64,000 bases of DNA from Prorocentrum cordatum (GCA_963575745.1 CAUYUJ010018537.1:53501-117500), one strand, 5' to 3'; positions 21,330 to 34,374 are shown, numbered from the stretch's first letter. The notes: generated by a model from the sequence alone, not told the origin. Numbers and translations: made by a program.

Positions 21330-22565
21330 CGAATCAGTTCGGAGTCCGGACTGTTCCTGAGAGTTTCCTCAAGGATTCCGGAGATATTCCTGATGGGCCT
21401 TGAAAGATTCTTCGCGAGTTTTTGGCGGATCCGCAGTGGATTCTCCATGAATTGCTAAGGGATTCCTGAAGGTTTCCTGGGGGTTCCTACGGCCTGAGGG
21501 AAGTCCTTCTGCCTCAGGGATTTCGAGGGAGCCCCTACTGCCTACTGGGCCCCCCAAGGATTCAAGAATCCCTGAAGGATAGCTGCGGGATTCCGAAAGG
21601 ATCCCTGAGGATCCCGAAGAGATTCTTGATGGATTTCGAAGGGATTATTGATGGAGTCCTGAAGGTTTCTTGAAAATGCCCTAAGGATTCCCGAAAGACT
21701 CCCGAGGGACCCCCGATGAATCAAGGATCCTTCATTCGCTAGCGAGGGAGTTCTGAGGTATCCCCGATGGATTCCGGAGGATTCCTCAGGGATTCTTTTG
21801 GATCCCGAAAGGGATTCCTGAGGGATTCCCTAATGGATTCCAAAGGAACGCGAGAGGTATCCTCAGGGGGTTTTGAGGGATACCGGAGGATTTCTGAAAG
21901 ATCCGTAAAAGGATGTCTACAAAGTTTCTTGAGGAATTCCTGAGGATTCCTGAGGGCTTCCTGAAAGATTCCTTGGAGATTCCTTTGAATTCCTTTGGAT
22001 TCCTCTCAGATTCCGAAGGGTCCTTAAGTTTCCCCAGGAATTCCTCAGGGCGCGTTGAAGGATTCTTGAGAGTTCCTCCGGGATTCTGGAGGTAATCCCT
22101 TGTGTATTCCTGAAGGATTCGCGAAGGATTCCTCAGGGATTCCTGGAGGATTCCGGAGGAATCCTGAGGGATTCCCGAAAGATTCCTTCGAGGGGTTTCT
22201 GAGGGATGCCTGAGGATCCCACAGCATTCGTAAAGAAATCCTGGAGGATCTCTGAGGGATTCTTCAGGAGTCCGATGGAGCCCTGAAGGATTTTTCAGGA
22301 GTCCTAGAGGACTCCTGAAGATTCAGAAGGGACTCCTGAGGTTGATCGACGGATTCTGGAAGATTCCTGAGGGATGCTTGAGAGAATCCCGCATGAATTC
22401 CTGAAGGATTCTGAAGGATTCTTGTGGCTTTCCTGGGGCTTTCTCATGGATTCCGAAGGGGTTTCTGAGGGAATCCTTCAGGGATTCCTGAGGGGATCGA
22501 ACGGAATCCTGAAGAAGGGATTCTTGGGTGTGTCGCTGGGATTCCTTAGCGATCCCCAAGAGCGT
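21330..22565. repeat. Large GGATTCCTGAGG minisatellite
   Basis: About 1.2 kb of degenerate units of about 10-12 bp built on GATTCCTGARGG (GGATTCCGGAGG, GGATTCTTGAGG and similar). It ends sharply where the GAT arrays start. Confidence 0.9.
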
Positions 22566-22589
22566 CCGATGAGGATGGGGACGTGTCGT

Positions 22590-22855
22590 GATGACAATGA
22601 TTGTTATGCGATGGTGATGATGGTGGTGGCAGTTGTGATGATGGTGGCTATACTGATGATGATGATGATGATGATGAGGAGGAGGAGGAGGAGGAGGAGG
22701 AGGAGGATGATGATGATGATGATGATGGTGAGCATGGCGATACTGTCTGTGGTTATGATGACGATGCTCATGATGATGATGGTGATGATGATGATGATGA
22801 TGAGGAGGAGGAGGAGGAGGAGGAGGAGGAGGAGGAGGATGATGATGATGACCCC
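22590..22855. repeat. GAT and GAG triplet array
   Basis: Alternating blocks of GAT and GAG/AGG triplets, purest at 22651-22725 and 22785-22850. Confidence 0.95.
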
Positions 22856-23133
22856 TTCCACCAAGTCGGGAACCCTCAGTAGGGAATCCCCCGCATGACG
22901 ACCTTGATCGGGAATCCTCAGCAGGCACCCCTTCGCACCTTGAGTAGAGCATCGCGGATTCGGCTTCAGGGGTCCGTCTTGAGCTGGTACCTGGCCTGCA
23001 GAGATCGCGCAGGGACCCGAGCGGGCTCCGCGCTTCGCCGGCGCGCGCCCGTTTCATCGAGGCCGAGGCCTCTAATGGAGGATGACGATTAACAAATGAC
23101 CGGGGGTCGTGTTCACGCGGCGGCGCCCGGGAT

Positions 23134-23317
23134 TCGGCTAGACGCAAGAGTGACTTTTCGCCGGAGTGACGTTTGGTGCGGACCCAAATGGGTTCCCCGA
23201 TCGCCGAACGCGCTGCGATATCAGCGGCCTGCGCGCTTGGGTTTGGCTCCCCTGCGCCCCCCTAATGCCGCGCACCAAAGGTCACTCTTACCCAGGGTCA
23301 CTCTTGCGTATAGCCGA
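23134..23317. mobile_element. MITE family R, copy 1, with 5-bp target duplication
   Basis: 184 bp. The left end is TCGGCTAGACGCAAGAGTGA; the right end is TCACTCTTGCGTATAGCCGA. GGGAT at 23129-23133 is repeated at 23318-23322. Each terminal repeat holds two AGAGTGAC-type direct subrepeats facing the same way. A second copy is at 58957-59141. Confidence 0.88.
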
Positions 23318-23322
23318 GGGAT

Positions 23323-23847
23323 GACGATTAGAAAAAACTGGCCGCGGGCTGGAAAACTGTTTTTTTTCAATCGTTCTCCTCCAGTCAGAAAATGATGCAG
23401 GAAGAGCAGGAACATTTGTTGTTAATCGTTCCCTCCCATTTTTTCTATGAATCGTCATCCCGCATTAAGAGATGGGGGTCAGTGCAAACGGGGGTCAGCC
23501 AGGGCACCGGATCCTGCAGGATCCTGCGAAGACCCCCTCCTGGTTGACCCGGGTTGGCGAGCCGCTCGTGGCCGCGAGGCGGCCGCGCGTATTGGCTGAC
23601 CCGGGTTTGCAAAGACCTGCGTTGCAGTTTTTCGTTCCTGCGTTGCAGTTTTTTGGTGTCCTGCTGGCCCGGGTCTGGATTGACCCGGGTCAGAAGATCC
23701 CCGACGAGGGTGCACGTCCATGGGGTCGTTCAAGCAAGGTCCACAGGGTGGGTACGCTGCAAGCAAACACGAGTTGCGAGTTGGGTTGTTGGGTTGCGGT
23801 TGTTTGGGGGTGGAGGTGTTGCCGACCACCGAGGGTCTAGGGCAATC
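23323..23847. other. Gene-free spacer with recurrent TGACCCGGGT words
   Basis: TTGACCCGGGT recurs near 23548, 23600 and 23677, and GTTGCAGTTTTT appears twice at about 23620-23652. A plus-strand frame runs into the CTC array. No recognisable gene. Confidence 0.35.
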
Positions 23848-24190
23848 CTCCCCCTCCTCCTCCTCCGCCTCCTCCTCCTCCTCCTCCTCCTCCTCCTCCT
23901 CCTCCTCCCCCTCCTCTCCTCCTCCTCCTCCTCCTCCTCCTCCTCCTCCTCCTCCTCCTCCTCCTCCTCCTCCTTCTCCTCCTTCCCCTCCTCCTCCTCC
24001 TCCTCCCCCTCCTTTCTCCTCCTCCTCCTCCTCCTCCTCCTCCTCCTCCTCCTCCTCCTTCTCCTCCTCCTCCTCCTCCTCCTCCCCCGCCTCTCCTCCT
24101 CCTCCCTCCTCCTCCTCCTCCTCCTCCTCCTCCTCCTCCTCCTCCTCCTCCTCCTCCCCCTCCTCTCCTCCTCCTCCTCCTCCTCCTCGA
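23848..24190. repeat. Long (CTC)n array
   Basis: About 340 bp of CTC/TCC triplets with sparse C or T interruptions. Confidence 0.97.
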
Positions 24191-24616
24191 CCTCAGCACC
24201 CGTGCAACGGGTGTCTAGGTGCAGTGTCGTCCTTGTTGTTGTTGGGGGCCGGGTTGGGCGTAACCCCCGACACGCTTGAGCATGAGCGTCACTTTCGAGG
24301 GAAATGCAGCGGGCGCCGAGGCGAGAGCCCCAAAGCGCATATAGGGGCCTGACCATCACACTTGAGTGGGAGTTGATGTGCATTGATTGCGACACTGTTC
24401 GTTCTTATCTGCTCGCGTGCCATTCAAAATGTATACCCCAATTTCTCGGTGCCCGCCCTCTCCGTCGTCGATCGTACCTCCCTCGAGGGTATATCTCCCT
24501 TGACTTCCACGTGTAGTTGGCGCATCCCTAATACACTGGAAGGGAGGGAGAAGGGAAGAGGCAAGAAAGAAGGAGGAGGATTGAGCACGAAAGAGATTAG
24601 CAGGAGCGGGATTAGA

Positions 24617-24766
24617 CTTAAGTCGGGCCTGTCCCTCTACAGGGGGAATATTCAAAAATAGTAAAAAAATAGTCTGGGGACTATGTTTTGAGTCTTTGGG
24701 GGCATGTTTTGCGTATGTTTATCTGTCGTCCAGAATGCCCTTGTATGGGGGACAGGCCCGGCTTAA
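24617..24766. mobile_element. MITE family A, copy 4, with 7-bp target duplication
   Basis: The left end is CTTAAGTCGGGCCTGTCCCT, the right end GGGGACAGGCCCGGCTTAA. GATTAGA at 24610-24616 matches GATTAGG at 24767-24773 in six of seven positions. A shorter interior (150 bp) keeps AATAGTCTGGGGACTAT. Confidence 0.85.
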
Positions 24767-26942
24767 GATTAGGACACGGGAGCACAAGCGACTGCATCAG
24801 ACGGGCGCGGCGGGCGGGCGGGCCCCAACGGGCGGGTCGGGCCCAGGCGGTGGGGTCGAGCGGGCGGGTCGCTGACATTTCAGTTTTACTCCTCCTCCTC
24901 CCCCTCCCCCTCCCCCTCCTCCTCCTCCTCCCCCTCCTCCTCCTCCTCCTCCTCCTCGCCCTCGGGTGGGGTCGAGCGGGCGGGATGCATCACGAGGAAA
25001 CCAGCTTGATTCCCAAATAAAGCGCGAGGAGGTCCAGAGCGGGAGCGCGATTCTCGAGTGTCGGGGGGGAGGCGTTTCGGTCCATTGCGAGGAGTTCCCA
25101 AACGAGAGCACGCTTCTTGGATACACTCTGAAAAAGTCCCGCGCGAGAGCGCGATTCTGAACCGTGTGGAAGTATAAGGCGGGAGCCGTTGTTGTTTAAG
25201 TTTAGGCGCCAGGCGCCCAATCTGAACCTCATGTGTTCCCCTCGCACACAAACAGGGTACGAGCCCCTGGACGGGTACTTCAATTCAAGCAGCAAACGTT
25301 ACACCAGAGGGGGGTAGCTATTGTCCAGAAGAGGGATCTTCACGAGAACATCAGTTTTGAAGGTGATCTTTCTTATCTGCTTGCGTGTCGTTCAACATGG
25401 GGCATCCCAATTTCTCGATACCCGTCCTCTTCGTCTTCGATCATACCTCGTTGGGGGTACAGTTTCCTTACCTGCCACGTGTACTTGGCGCAGGCCCTCA
25501 AACAGGGGAAGAGAGGAGGATGGGATCAGGGGGAGGGAGAAGGATGGAGCACGAGAGAGATTAGCACGAAGGAGGGGTGAGGAGCAGAAAACAACTTGCA
25601 GAACCAGACGGGCGGGCCGGGCGGGCGGACCCAACGGGCGGGTCGGGCGGGCGGGCCAACACGGCGGGGTCGAGCGGGCGGACCGCTGAAACATGTAGTC
25701 CTGCGTGAATCGCGAGGAAGTCTGTAGCGACAGCGCGATTGCCAAGTAAATCGTGCGGTGGTTCACAGCGAGAGTGCGATTCTTGAATATGGGGGGCGCG
25801 GCGTTTGAATACATCTCGAGGACGTCCCACGCGAAAACGCGATGCGTGTGTAAACCCTGAGGAAGTCCCGCGTGTTCGCACGATTTTGACTACATTGTGT
25901 GGAAGTGCTTCGGCGGAAGCCGCTGTTGTTGCCAACCGGAGGGCAGGCGCCCAGTCTGAGCCTCAAGGTTTCCCCCTACACAAAAAAAAACAAAGCAAAC
26001 AAAAGTGCGAGCCCCTGGGAGGGGCACTTCATCTCAGAATGGGCATGATGAAAGTCAGCCGCTCAGGCGAGTTCAAAGAGGGACAGCTCCCCATGGGGCC
26101 ACGAAGCGTGTGAGGGGTTGCCTGAGTGTGGCGGCGCCGTGCGAAACCTGCCACCTGGGGCCGTCGGTGGAGCTCCCTATATCCCGAACCCTCGATACCT
26201 GCCCTCTTCGTCTTCGGCTGCACCTCCTTAGGGAGTATAGCGTCTTTGCCTGCCACGCGTAAGCGGCGCAGCCCCATAGAACACAGGAAGCGGGGGGAGG
26301 GAGGACGGGAGGAAGGGAAGGGGGAGCACGAGAGAGGATAATGGTGGAAGGAGACAAGGATGGAAGAAGAAGAAGAAAAAGGAGAAGGATGGCAGAGGCA
26401 GAGGTGGAAAGAGAGAAGGAGGGAGGGTGGAGCGAAGAGGCACGGATGGAGGGAGGGGGATGGAGCACGAGAGAGACTAGCACGAAAGGGGGGGGGGCCG
26501 AGGAGGCAAGTGGCAGAGCCAGGCGGGCGGGCCGGGCGGGCGAGCCCAGGCGGGCGGGGTGCGGGCAGGCCGAGGCGGCCTCGTCGAGCGGGCGGGCCGC
26601 GGGGAGCGTCCGCCTTTGCACGGGCCGCGAGGGCGCCTCGAGCGGCGGCGCGACCCCCCAAGCAGATCGTGACGCAGTCTGGGGCGAGAGCGTGGCTCCC
26701 GGGCGTCGTGGGCGCGGCGTGCGGATCGGCTGCAGGGAAGTCCCACGCTCGAGCGCGATGCTGCGTGCCGTGTGGGGAAAAGTCCCGCGCGAGAGCACGT
26801 TCTGTGAGTGCGCGGTGGGGAAGCAGCCGGCGCGAGCGGATTTTTGGTGTAGTTCGGGGGCCAGGGACCCAGTCTGAGGCAGGAGATCTTCCCTGATGAC
26901 ACACAGCTTGCGAGCTCCGGAAGGGGCACTTCAATGGGAAAA

Positions 26943-27152
26943 AGTCAGAGCCCCGAATCATCAGGGGTAATTCGGGTCAGGGTTAACTCGGGTTCCGAGT
27001 TACCCTGGGCCCGAGTTACCCCTGATAATTCGGGCGTCCAGAGCCCCACATCATCAGGGGTAACTCGGGTCAGGGCTAACTCGGGTTCCTTTTTCGGGAA
27101 TCCAAGCCCGAGTTACCCTGGACCCGAGTTACCCCGGATAACTCGGGCGCCC
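26943..27152. repeat. Dispersed element S, two tandem units
   Basis: Two units of about 105 bp. Each starts AGAGCCCC.AATCATCAGGGG and contains GGGTCAGGGTTAACTCGGG facing CCCGAGTTACCC, so each is itself an inverted repeat. A second pair of units is at 46322-46552. Confidence 0.75.
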
Positions 27153-29419
27153 AAAAAAGAGACGGTGCACCGGAGGGGGGGAATCAGCAACAATTATTCT
27201 TTAGTCATGTAAATTCAACGACAGTCGTTGTAATAGTGTTCGCTCACAGGTGCTCGCGTGTCCACCAGCATGTATCTACCAAGCCCTCAAGACCCGCTCT
27301 CTTTGTGATCTTGCCCCTTTGGTGGGATATCCTCCCTCTCTACCACGTGTCATTGGCGGAATCCCTGAAACAGCAAAACAACGGAAAAGGGAGAAAGCGT
27401 GGGTAAGGGAAGGATGACCGAAGGTGGCAAGAATGAAGACGAGATGGAGGACGAGAGGGATCAGCAAGATGGCTCAGCCAGAGGGGATGGCAAGGAAGCC
27501 TCAGGCGAGAGCGAGGTTCCTGAGTACGTAATGAGGAGGTCCCGAGCGAGAGCGCCGTTCCAGAGCGCCGAGAGAGCGATTCGATAATCCATTGTAAGGA
27601 GGTCTCAGACGAGATCGCGGTTTCTGTATAAGTTGCACGGAAGTCTCCAGCGAACATCAAATTTCAAAATAAATTGTGAGGAAGTATCAAGCGGGAGCCG
27701 CTGTTGTGATAAACCGGGGGCCAGGGGCCCAATCTGACGCACAAAGTTTTCCGTTGGAGGAGAAACAACGCGCGAGCCCCGGGAGGGACAATTCAATTGA
27801 AAAGCAAAACGGACATCAAAGGGGGGATCTCCAACAACTAGTTTGTAGAACTTCAGAAAACAACAACAACCACCACAACAACAATCGTTTTAAGACTATT
27901 CGCTCCTATCTGCTCACGTGCCAATCAATACGTATATCCCAAACCCTCGGAATTGTCCCCGTCGTCTTCGATCGTACCCCCTTGATGGTATATCTTCCTT
28001 ACCTGCCCTGTGCATTTAGTGCAGCCCCTAAAACAAAGGGAAGAGAAAACGGGTGGAAGGGGGAGGGAGAAGAATGGAACACGAGAGAAATTAGCAGGAG
28101 GGGTGCAAGGAGCAGAAAACAAGTGGTAGAACCAGGCGGGTAGATCGGGTGGGCAGACCCATCGCAGGGAGGTCGGGAAGGCGGGCCCAGGCGACCAGGT
28201 CGATCAGGCGGGTTGCTGAAGCGTGGGTCCTGCATGACTCGCGAGGAAGTATCGAGCGATAGCGTGATTCCCAAGTAAATCGTTAGAATAGCCTGGACGA
28301 AAACGTGATTACTGAGCGCCGAGGGCGCATCGTCTGAATAAATTGCGAGGAAGTCCCACGCGAGAGCGCGACTCGTATACAAATTGTGAGGAGGTCCCGC
28401 GCGAGAGCGCCATTTGATAATTCATTTTGAGGAAGAACCAGGCGGGAGCCGCTGTTGTTGTAAACCCGCGGCCAACAGCACAGTTTGAGCCCCGTGACTT
28501 TCCTGACAAAAACCAGGGCGCGAGCCTCGGGGGAAGCAGTACTACTGAAAATATGCAATGGTCACCGGAGGGGGGATCAACCATAATCATTCTTCAGTAG
28601 TGAGAGTTCAACAACAACAGCAGCAACAACAATACCACTAGCAATCATGTTAAGACGCTTCGCTTTTATCTGTTCGCGTGCCAGTCAACACGTATACCCC
28701 GAACCCTCGATACCCGCCCTCTTCTTCTCCGGCCGGGCATATCTTTCTTACCTGCAGCGTGTATTATTTCCGTGCAGCCCCTGGGGAAGGGGAAGAGAGG
28801 GCGTATAGAAGGAAGGACAAGGAGGCGGGAGGAGGATGGAGCACGAGAGAGACTAGGAGGAGGAGCAGAAAACACGTGGCAGAACCAAACGGGCACATCG
28901 GGCGGGTAGACCGTACCCGGCGGGCCGGGAAGGAGGGCCTTGGCGGCCAGGTCGAGCAGGCGGGTTGCTCAAGCGTGCGTCACGCATTAATCGCGAGGAA
29001 GTCTCGAGCGACAGCTCGATTCCCAAATCGAGTGTGAGGAGATCCACAGCGAGAGCGTGACTCCTGAATGTCGAGGGCGCCGCGTCTGAATACATTGCGA
29101 GGACGTCCCATGCGAGAGCAAGATTCTGAATAAGTTGCGACAATGTCCCGCGCGAGAGCGCGATTGGGGAAAAAATCGGTGAGGAAGTATCAGGCGGGAG
29201 TCGTTGTTGTTTTAGTTCGTGGGCCAAAAAGGAAGGGCACTTCAATTGAAAAACACATATGTTACCGGAGGGGGAGAATCCACAATAATTATTCTTCAGT
29301 AGTGAGAATACAAAAACAGCGCCAACACCAACACCAACAACAACAGTGATAACAGAGCATTATTAAGCGAGGGGTCGACAATTCCAGGGGCTGGCGATTC
29401 GCCAGAATTGAGTCGCCAG

Positions 29420-29557
29420 ATGTCTTGGGATGAGGACGGAGCGGATAAGAAGGATGGGGGGCATCGCGGCATGGCCGCGACCCCGAGGAACCTCCTCGAG
29501 AGGTATATCGAGAAGGTGGCGGACGACAGCGCGCTCGTCTTCATCTCGCATTTCAAG
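29420..29557 (+). CDS. TIR-domain protein, exon 1
   Basis: First of five exons of a TIR protein (29420-46036, about 226 residues, all introns phase 0). The exon encodes 46 residues: MSWDEDGADKKDGG, a helical linker (NLLERYIEKVADDS), then ALVFISHFK, the first strand and loop of a TIR fold. The ATG at 29420 directly follows CCAG, a possible spliced-leader acceptor; an additional upstream exon cannot be excluded. The donor is AAG|GAC at 29558, a GA donor as known from dinoflagellates. TIR domains mediate signalling contacts or cleave NAD+. The gene starts right after an S2 satellite block. The exon structure is inferred from frame, splice sites and TIR-fold order. Confidence 0.72.
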
Positions 29558-31281
29558 GACAGCAGGAGAGAAAACGGGAGGGGGCACTGCCGCCGAGGGC
29601 TGCCAGTTATGGGCCGCCTGTGCCCGAGCCCGATGCCGTTTCCTAAACAGCTGGTCTGTAAGACTTATGCACAGTTTTTCTCACGCCCGGTGGGGGATGC
29701 CGGGCCCCCCGAGATCTGTGGCCCCTCGTGGCCCCCATCGTGAGCTGTGTTCAGGGCTGCCCGGGGTCTTCCTCTGCGGCGGGGACGTCATTTGCTTCGA
29801 GAGTGCCGTCCGGCTCTCGTCACACGAGGAGCGTGGGCGATCTGGACAAGCTCGGGCTTCGCCCTCCCGCCTCCTTCGGCCGAGCGCCAGCTCCCCTCCC
29901 CTCCCCCCCGCACCTCCCTCCCGCACCTCCCCTCCTGGGAATTCCGATTACATGTGCTCAACAGAATGTGTGGGCAAGGGTACGTCCTACATCTCGTGTT
30001 TCGGGCAACAAGGGAGTCAACGTGACCGCGCAAGAAACCATCGCACTTGGGAGCTCTGGACGTTTTCTGAATTATATTTGTTGTCGGTTGTTGCTGCGTT
30101 GCGGTAGTTGTTGGCGAGCGTTTTTCCACGCAGCGGTTTCTCATGAGGTTGCAGCCTTGCCACTTGCAGCGCGCTCCCCGTGGAGATTCCCTTGTGCTCG
30201 CGCGAGGCCGAGTGGCGATCATGCGCGGCCTTGCCCGTTTGCCACGACGCGCGCGCGCTGTTTAGGGGAGTTCGCATTCGTACGGAATTCGTAGCAGCGT
30301 TGTCGCTGCAGCCTGCGGCAGTGCGGCACGGTGTGTTTGGCGGCGCCTCACGCCCTTTTCGCTTGCCAGCTGCTCGTGTCGTGCATAGGGCGGATTGCCC
30401 CCCCGCGCGGAGGCGCTTCGCGCGGCGTGATTGCGCCGAGTTTGCGCGGCGCTGCGCTCGCTCGTGCGGACAATAAGGCCTCTGCGTGACGACGCCTCCC
30501 GTGTCGTCCAGCCTGCCGCCAAGCTTGTTCCTTCTAGGAGCGCGGGGCCCCCGCCACCTTTCCCTTCCCGGCGGCGCGCCGATCATGTTTGAATGGCGTT
30601 CCGCGTGTTACTTCCAGCGCCAGCGTTTGCCACGCCTCCGGGGGCGTTGATCACATGCTGTTCCGCCTCTCGCCCGACCTCTTCCCTCTGCTCTCCCCCT
30701 CCTCCATTGACACTGTGTGTTGTTTGTTTTCACTGTGCGCATCTCAGAGTGGAGGGCCCAGTCGACCCGTGTGGAGGGCGTGACTTCGTTGACAAGTCGT
30801 ACGCAGTGCGGCTGCGCGTGCAGACTGGGGCGTTTGCGCCATTTCGAGCTGCCCGCGGCAAGTCCCGCGCAGCGCGATGTTCCAATTCTCGGCGCGGCGA
30901 GTTGCCAAGCACCGATGCCCTCACGGGCGGCGGCTGGGAGAAAGCCTGGAAGCCCATTCGAAACCTTCAGACATGAGAGGATGCTTGTTTTTAGTGCCGT
31001 CGCTGTGTGGAACTATCAAGTTGTCTATTGTATGTTCCCTTCCCTTCCGCCCTCCTCCGTCTTCTGTTCCCTTGCCTCCCCCATGGCCCTTCGCGCCCGG
31101 CTCCTGGTGTTGAGTGCACCTTGCCTCCTCCCAAGCAGCCGTCTCTCCCCGACCCCCATCACCGCAGCCCCCTCCCCCCTGGTTCCAATCTGCGGGCCCC
31201 TCTTCCTTGGGGTGCCTGTGGTCCCTACCCAGCGGGTCGCCACGACGGGCACCTCCGGGCGGCAGGGGCCCACCCGTCCAG

Positions 31282-31551
31282 GAGGAGGCGGGCTCAGACG
31301 CAGCGCTCATGGAGGAAGGAATGCGCCGCATCATCAAAGCGAACCCTGTACACCCCTCCTTCAACATGAAAAGGCCGATCTTCCTCGATTCCAACGATCT
31401 CGTGGAGACCGACCACATTCAGGGCATCATCCGGAGCAGCCACAACGTGGTGCTGCTCCTCACGGACAACGTGCTCACGAGGCCCTGGGTGCTAATCGAG
31501 ATCGTGACCGCGCTGCAGGCAGGGGTGCCCGTCCACCTGGTTATGATCCAG
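31282..31551 (+). CDS. TIR-domain protein, exon 2 (core of the domain)
   Basis: Ninety residues forming most of the TIR fold. They run through a helix (GSDAALMEEGMRRIIKA), a strand (PIFLDSNDL), then RSSHNVVLLLTDNVLTRPW and EIVTALQAGVPVHLVMIQ. The Glu of EIVTAL (residue about 119 of the joined protein) aligns with the catalytic Glu of NAD-cleaving TIR domains such as SARM1, where the segment is also E-IVTAL, so NADase activity is plausible. The exon follows CAG at 31279-31281 and joins exon 1 in frame (FISHFK|EEAGSD). The 3' boundary after CAG (31549-31551) is the weakest in the gene, because the intron would begin CTCGGGC. Satellite S1 begins only about 30 bp later. Confidence 0.78.
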
Positions 31552-31574
31552 CTCGGGCGTTGCGTAATGGGAGG

Positions 31575-34357
31575 GCGATCGACGGGGGTAGTTCCCCACC
31601 CGACGGGCTGCGGCCGTTAGATTTAAAGACAGACCTCCCGACCGGCCCACCCTGCATACCGCAGACGCCAGATCCCGAAGTCCCCCGATCGTCTCCCGAG
31701 TATTCTGCCACCCGCGCCTTCGACGAGCATGACAGAGAAGAAGAGAACAGCGCAGAGCAAGGCAAAATTGGGCAGGACAGAGCAACACATGACACAGCAG
31801 AGCAGAACATGGCAGAGCAGATCTGACTTGCCCTCCACCCAACAGGTTGGGGCTGGTATATTTTAACGACAGACCTCCCCACCAGCCCAGCCTGCAGACC
31901 GCGGCCGCCAGACCACCACGTCCACCGAGCGTCCGCCGAGTATGCCACCACCCGTTCCTTAGACGAGCATGCCAGAACTCAAGAGAGCGGCGCATAACAT
32001 AACATAGCTTGAACGAGCGAACATAACACGACAGAACAGTGCATGGCAGAGCAAAGCATGACAGAGCAACAGATGACATAGCAGAGCAGAACAGGACAGA
32101 ACACATCAGACTTGCTCCCCACCCGACAGGTTGGTGTCGTTAGATTTAAAGGCAGACCTCCCGACCGGCCCACCCTGCATACCGCGGCCGCCAGATCCGC
32201 ATAAAAAAGAGCATGGCATGACAGAGCATGGCCGACCATAACATGACAGAACAGACCATGGCAGAACAGAGCATAGATAGCAACACATGATATATCAGAA
32301 CAGGACATGACAGAACACATCATGATTGTTCCCCACCCTACTGGTTGGGGTCGCTAGGTCTTAAATAGCAGACCTCCCGACCGGCCTACCCTGCACACCG
32401 CGACCGCCAGATCCCCAGGTACACCGAGAGTCCCCCGAGTATCTCGCCAACGACGTCTTCGACGAGCACGACAGAACTGAAGAGAACAGCGTATAACATG
32501 ACATAGCATGCCTTAATATGACCAGGGCATGATATATAGCATGCCGTAGCAACACATTGAATAGCAGAGCAGAACATGAAGGAACACATCAGAATGGCTT
32601 CCCATCCGACAGGATGGAGTTGTTAGATTTGTTGGACAGTCCTCCAGACCGGCCCAGCCTGCATACGAGTAATCCGTCAGCCGCGCCTTCGACGAGTCTG
32701 ACAGAACTCAAGAGAGCAGCGCCCAACATAACATAGCTCGACAGACCATGACCGAAGATAACATGTCAGGACAGTGCAGAGCATGCCAGAGCAACACATG
32801 ACATAGCAGAGCACAGCATGACAGAGCAGATCAGACTTTTTCCGCTCCCAACAGGTTGGGGTCGTCAGGTGTTGAAAACAGACCTCCCGATTGGCCCCAC
32901 CTGCATACCGCGGCCGCCAGATCCCCAGGTCCACCGAGAGTCCCCCGAGTACCTCGCCCGCGCCTCCGACGAGCACTACAGAACTGAAGAGAACAGCGCA
33001 TAGCAGAACACAGCATGACAGGACTCGACCGAACAGAACATGGCAGAGCAGAACCAGGCAGAACAGAGTATGGCAAAGCAACACATGGCGTAGCAGAGCA
33101 GAACATGACAGAACATATCAGATTTGCTCCCCACCCGACAGGTTGCTGTCGTTAGATTTGGTGAGCAGACCTCCCGACCGGCCCACCCCGCACACCCCGA
33201 CCGCCAGATCTCCAGGTCCACCGAGTGTTCCCCCAAGTATTCTGCCACTCGCGCCGACGAACCTGACAGAGCTGAATAGAAAAGCGCTCAACAGAGCATA
33301 GCGTTGCAGAACATGACCGAACATGACAGAACAGATAATGGCAGAACACAGCATGCCACAGCAACGCATGGCAGGCATAGCAGAGCAGAACTTCGCAGAA
33401 CACATCAGAGTTATTTCCCACCCGACAGGTTGGGGTTGTTAGATTTTTAGAACAGTCCTCCCCACCGGCCAACCCTGCATTCCGCTGCCGCCACATCCCT
33501 AGGTCCACCGAGCGTGAGTATTCCACCACCCGCTCCTTTGTCAAGCACGACATGACTGAGGAGAACAGCGCATAACAGAACACAGTTTTACATAATACGA
33601 TTGAACAGAATATGACAAAACTTCTCACGCCATCGTAACACATGACATAGCAGAGCAAAACATGACAGAACACATCATATCCGTTCCCCACCCAACATGT
33701 TGGGTCGTTAGATTTGTTGAGCAGTCCTCCCGACAGGCCCAATATGCATACCGCGGCCGCCAGATCCCGAAGTCCACCGATCGTCCCCCGAGTATTCGGT
33801 CACCCGCGCCTTCGACGCGCATGACAAAGAAGAAGAGAACAGCGCATAACAGAACACACCATGACAGAACATGGCCGACCATACCCTTACAGAACAGAGC
33901 ATGGCAACATCGAACACGACAGCAGCACATGACATAGCAAAGCAAAGCATTACAGAACACATCAGACTTATGAGGTTCCAACCGACCTTAGCCTTGACCA
34001 CCTGAAAGAGTTTTGAGCACCAAGAAACGATCGAGACTGGAGGGTTTTCACGTGTCGGGCCCTGGGAGGCGATATTCGTTCGACACTATGTCGACACATG
34101 TTTGGGTGCTCGGAATTATTTCTGGGATTTGGTCCTTAAGTACGATGGGGGCAACATGACATCAGACTTGCTCCCCACCCGACAGGTTGGGGTCGTTAGA
34201 TTTAAAGACAGACCTCCTGACCGGCCCACCCTGCATGCTGCAGCCGCCAGATCCCGAAGTACACCGTTCGTCTCCCGAGTATTATGCCACCCGTGCTTTC
34301 GACGAGCATGACAGGAAACAAGAGAACAGCGCAAAACAGAACACAGCATGACAGAAC
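31575..34357. repeat. Satellite S1, main block inside TIR-gene intron 2
   Basis: About ten tandem units of 220-290 bp. The landmark CCCACCCGACAGGTTGGGGT recurs near 31597, 31842, 32115, 32335, 32597, 32852, 33130, 33418, 33690 and 34172. Each unit also has CCGACCGGCCCACCCTGCAT and a tract of short ACAGARCATGGC words. Met/Cys/Ser-rich minus-strand frames are shadows of these words. Further units lie at 38242-38520 and 41795-42435. Confidence 0.92.
33970..34158. mobile_element. 189-bp insertion in satellite S1 with an 11-bp direct repeat
   Basis: Non-satellite sequence starting ATGAGGTTCCAACCGACC. It is flanked by ACATCAGACTT at 33959-33969 and again at 34159-34169. The repeat length resembles the duplication of the retroelement next door, so it may be a short retroposed sequence. 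It has no A tail and no coding frame. Confidence 0.55.
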
Positions 34358-34374
34358 ATGACCGAACATCCGTA

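Larger units (their letters stand above)
24370..29360 (+). repeat. Satellite S2 array, forward block 2
   Basis: The same unit as the 15-19 kb block. The landmark recurs near 24415, 25383, 26170, 27255, 27916 and 28675, so periods vary from about 0.66 to 1.1 kb. A family A MITE (24617-24766), a CTC array (24890-24960) and a family S element (26943-27152) interrupt it. The block ends about 60 bp before exon 1 of the TIR gene. Confidence 0.8.

Noticed and set aside
31492-34001. Many Met/Cys/Ser-rich minus-strand ORFs with signal-peptide-like look
   Set aside because: They track the short ACAGARCATGGC words of satellite S1 and recur in every unit with frame changes.
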